NCBI RefSeq assembly: GCF_006227205.1
Contig: NZ_VCNG01000023.1
Span: forward strand, 24,118-88,117
Source: Pseudomonas sp. ICMP22404
GTDB lineage: Bacteria; Pseudomonadota; Gammaproteobacteria; Pseudomonadales; Pseudomonadaceae
Reading direction: 5' to 3'
Length of the DNA: 64,000 bases
A program made the position numbers and the translations under genes. Shown in pieces: positions 63,901-64,000 of this stretch; the stretch's first letter is position 1, and the number at the start of each line of letters is the position of its first letter. A model generated the notes under the pieces. The model ran no database searches. It was given only the letters and a program-made list of their open reading frames with translations, and was not told where the DNA came from.

Positions 63901-64000
63901 CGTTGCCGAGGGTCATGGCGTTGATGACCAGGGCATTGCCGCTGTCGATCAAGCCGCCCTGGGCGTTGTTGAGCAGACCGCCGCTGACGGTCAGGGTCTG
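57902..64000 (-). CDS. cdiA: CdiA-type contact-dependent inhibition exoprotein with NucA/NucB DNase tip, C-terminal part
   Basis: The frame is open to the window edge, so about 2030 codons of the C-terminal end are seen and the secretion domain lies outside. It consists of long filamentous hemagglutinin repeats (N-G-G-L, D-N-x-G-G patterns) and a hydrophobic DUF637-like region near 'LAIIIVVTVLTAGAA'. The pre-toxin motif 'GGAGEKYNNELH' then precedes a variable tip. The tip has 'DVLTIDRPGA', 'DEYPPAMFKEGGEGASV' and 'NNMGAGACIGN', matching NucA/NucB DNases. The toxin is expected to enter neighbouring cells and degrade DNA. The ComJ-like immunity gene follows directly. Confidence 0.88.
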   Translation of the reverse strand, partial: QTLTVSGGLLNNAQGGLIDSGNALVINAMTLGNAGGTVNAQNALNFTGTTLDNTGGQLIGNAAVTLDLLGALTNTNGKLASAGPLRVERATQITNQGGQIASQGLLTLLTAGLDNHNRGTVAANDQLVLTSTGTVQNDADGLIYSQNGGVRIDAASLTNGKGTVQSQGAMTLTVANDLDNQSGRLQAKAGDLMVVARNLDNRGGVLASLQGLLTSQLSGVLKNGYDLNNNRQGGITQAQRLNLIALGGIDNYGGRISAQTGDASVTTRNFDNRNGGLYAKGKVSVTANDFDNSGDNDGQIAGSQIDLDLTGALNNRLGIIESDSTLAIKAASLDNQTGQLRALGSGGKTEFQIGGLFDNRNGTLETANTDLTLGAAGFLNTGGSLLHVGTGLFDISTANVTGAGGTLVTRGGLTISTDTWSNSGVIQAGRLNVNVNNFTQTASGQLLASDSFTGSGINWFNEGLLASNGSVNIGLSGAYWGAGRLSSQGTLALGAAQVSLNSVNSSIAGGGNTTLNVGGQLDNAGRLTSAANLVVNAGGVNNFGTLGSTQGLTVTTGLLTNNQGLIFSGADMGLRVDTLNNLDANIYSLGNLTVDRNGQGVLASSILNRSGSIQSDASMSLAASTIQNIRTLLTVGNAGIYTARIDEVTCIEGYNAGDCSGKQNHVWEILQREKTEVTAASAASSITAGSNLTLRGGDLLNQSSTIASGGNLTASLANLTNSGVETGETETSRTYMSERTRNAGGWYSAASNFNNQYWFESAGYNADNLGGLEGGIANFIGMTETELGQFRKTTQLAGGDQSYAAVIQAGGAVNISTQNNIDNSVVRPGYSYIGSGPRTNTAAAGSQYSTRITLNHQLPPNLAQQQVNPVALPGFSLPTGQNGLFRLSGQDGSAPASSGPQSWTLGTVSLTPAQSQQTPPIGQASTFDTSTTVAGTSPGRSADFTLNRVQGLPTSTVAANPHKYLIETNPVLTDLKSFMSSDYLLQNLGYDPDQSAKRLGDGLYEQTLIQQAVVARTGQRFIDGQTSNEDMFKYLMNNAIVSKQELNLSLGVSLSSEQVAALTHDIVWMENAEVNGEQVLVPVLYLANANNRLAANGALIQGSDVTLIAGKDLNNAGTLRASNNLSAKATNDLVNSGLVEAGNRLDLLAGNNLVNKAGGIIAGRDVSLTATNGDVINERTVTTHESDSGYRSERTDFIDSAARIEAANNLTINAGRDINNVGGVLKSGADTTLSATRDINVTSVEQVDSNERGSKHRDQTITQYGSSIDAGRDLSLSAGRDLTAVASQIDAKRDVAMAAKDDLTLASAADEQHSYSKSKKVTSQQDHVSQVATSVTAGGDVALSAGKDLTLISSKVNAGDEAYLVAGDKLELLATQNSDYSLYDMKKKGSWGSKKTQRDEVTQVTNVGSEIKAGGDIGLISSSDQRYQVAKLESGKDLTLQSGGAITFEGVKDLHQESHEKSSNSLAWTSMKGKGSTDETLRQSTLVAQGKLTINAVNGLHIDVKQINEKTVSQTIDTMVKADPQLAWLKDAEQRGDVDWKQVKELHDSFKYSHSGLGEGAMLAIIIVVTVLTAGAASAAVGTAAGATAGSGTAMAAATTSEALAAGAEFTAAGWGNVMASAALTSMASTGAVSVINNKGNLGLALKDTFSSDSLKNAAIGGLTAGALSYADSTWFKTPSGATNGGSQVTSAGAIQNPGYSSDMLSWGNAEQTVLRSGAHALINSGISTAINGGSFGQNLGGALLGEGMDLAAAAGNKGIGDLAQELKVDPGTAQTIFLHAVLGGLISSAKGEGFASGAIAGGVAEGLTPKANEFLAQYVDQHFNANDLSQQGSQDKIATAQIIGLLSAALAGGNPNTGSLIGGAGEKYNNELHQHQEAEADYELRKELGEHIPQQEQDELGKIEPTEILQGPRLGGGGGGSNGVAKEIPISRARYGDAADHISDAQEAGYPDVLTIDRPGAPGNRKESIGGLPKVPGMQLDEYPPAMFKEGGEGASVRAITPKNNMGAGACIGNACRGLEDGEKVRIKVVE

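Noticed and set aside
1..64000. CRISPR arrays, tRNA or rRNA genes
   Set aside because: No regularly spaced short repeats and no tRNA T-loop pattern with acceptor stem were seen. I did not find the tRNA expected as an ICE attachment site.

Overview
The window looks like a Pseudomonas chromosome (P. fluorescens/P. syringae-like). The main support is a run of PFGI-1-class integrative-conjugative-element (ICE) genes, moderately high G+C by eye, an AtuA-type pair at the left edge and a two-partner-secretion CdiA at the right edge. No rRNA, tRNA or CRISPR array was seen. All family assignments are from recognition of motifs in the translations, not from database searches.

Layout. (1) 1-2.1 kb: chromosomal-looking genes, namely the 3' end of an AtuA/DUF1446 gene, its small AtuA ferredoxin-fold partner and two small proteins. 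(2) 2.1-37.6 kb: a dense defence island that starts with a truncated tyrosine integrase. In order it holds a membrane protein, a PD-(D/E)XK nuclease-like protein, a lone metallo-beta-lactamase (MBL) protein and a small membrane protein. Next comes an E2-E1-JAB triple-fusion gene with an MBL gene, divergent from a CapW/BrxR-like WYL regulator coupled to a 4-TM protein. Then follow a retron (reverse transcriptase, structured RNA, phosphoribosyltransferase-like effector), an unrecognised 412-aa protein, Gabija (GajA+GajB), a DUF6236 protein, a three-gene AVAST type 1-like locus (MBL, protease-STAND ATPase, small protein), a tandem GIY-YIG protein and a Septu-like PtuA/PtuB pair. Broken genes lie between the modules: two KfrA-like coiled-coil remnants, an STM4504/CBY_0614-like gene, a flavin oxidoreductase tail, and IS3- and IS66-type transposase scraps. 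(3) 38-56.7 kb: the ICE core, with a LysR regulator, AlpA (frameshifted), ParB, DUF2857, STY4528-type replication protein, TIGR03761, DUF3158, SSB, a duplicated small membrane protein with duplicated leader, topoisomerase III, STY4534, PilL N-terminus, TIGR03759, TIGR03765, TraD coupling protein and TIGR03747. It stops there. The expected ParA, DnaB, integrase, TraG/VirB4-like proteins and relaxase are not in the window. (4) 56.7-64 kb: a contact-dependent inhibition locus on the minus strand, with the C-terminal two thousand codons of CdiA carrying a NucA/NucB DNase tip, a ComJ-type immunity gene, and a decayed orphan cdiA-CT scrap with its own immunity gene.

How it fits together. The island appears to be stacked antiviral cargo beside an incomplete ICE core. 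The least described part is the locus at 9.3-14.3 kb, where a ubiquitin-type E2-E1-JAB fusion is translationally coupled to an MBL enzyme and controlled, by inference, by a divergent CapW-like repressor that is itself overlapped by a membrane-protein gene. Three different MBL proteins with a ComEC/Rec2-like H-x-D-x-D-H motif occur within 25 kb, each in a different module.
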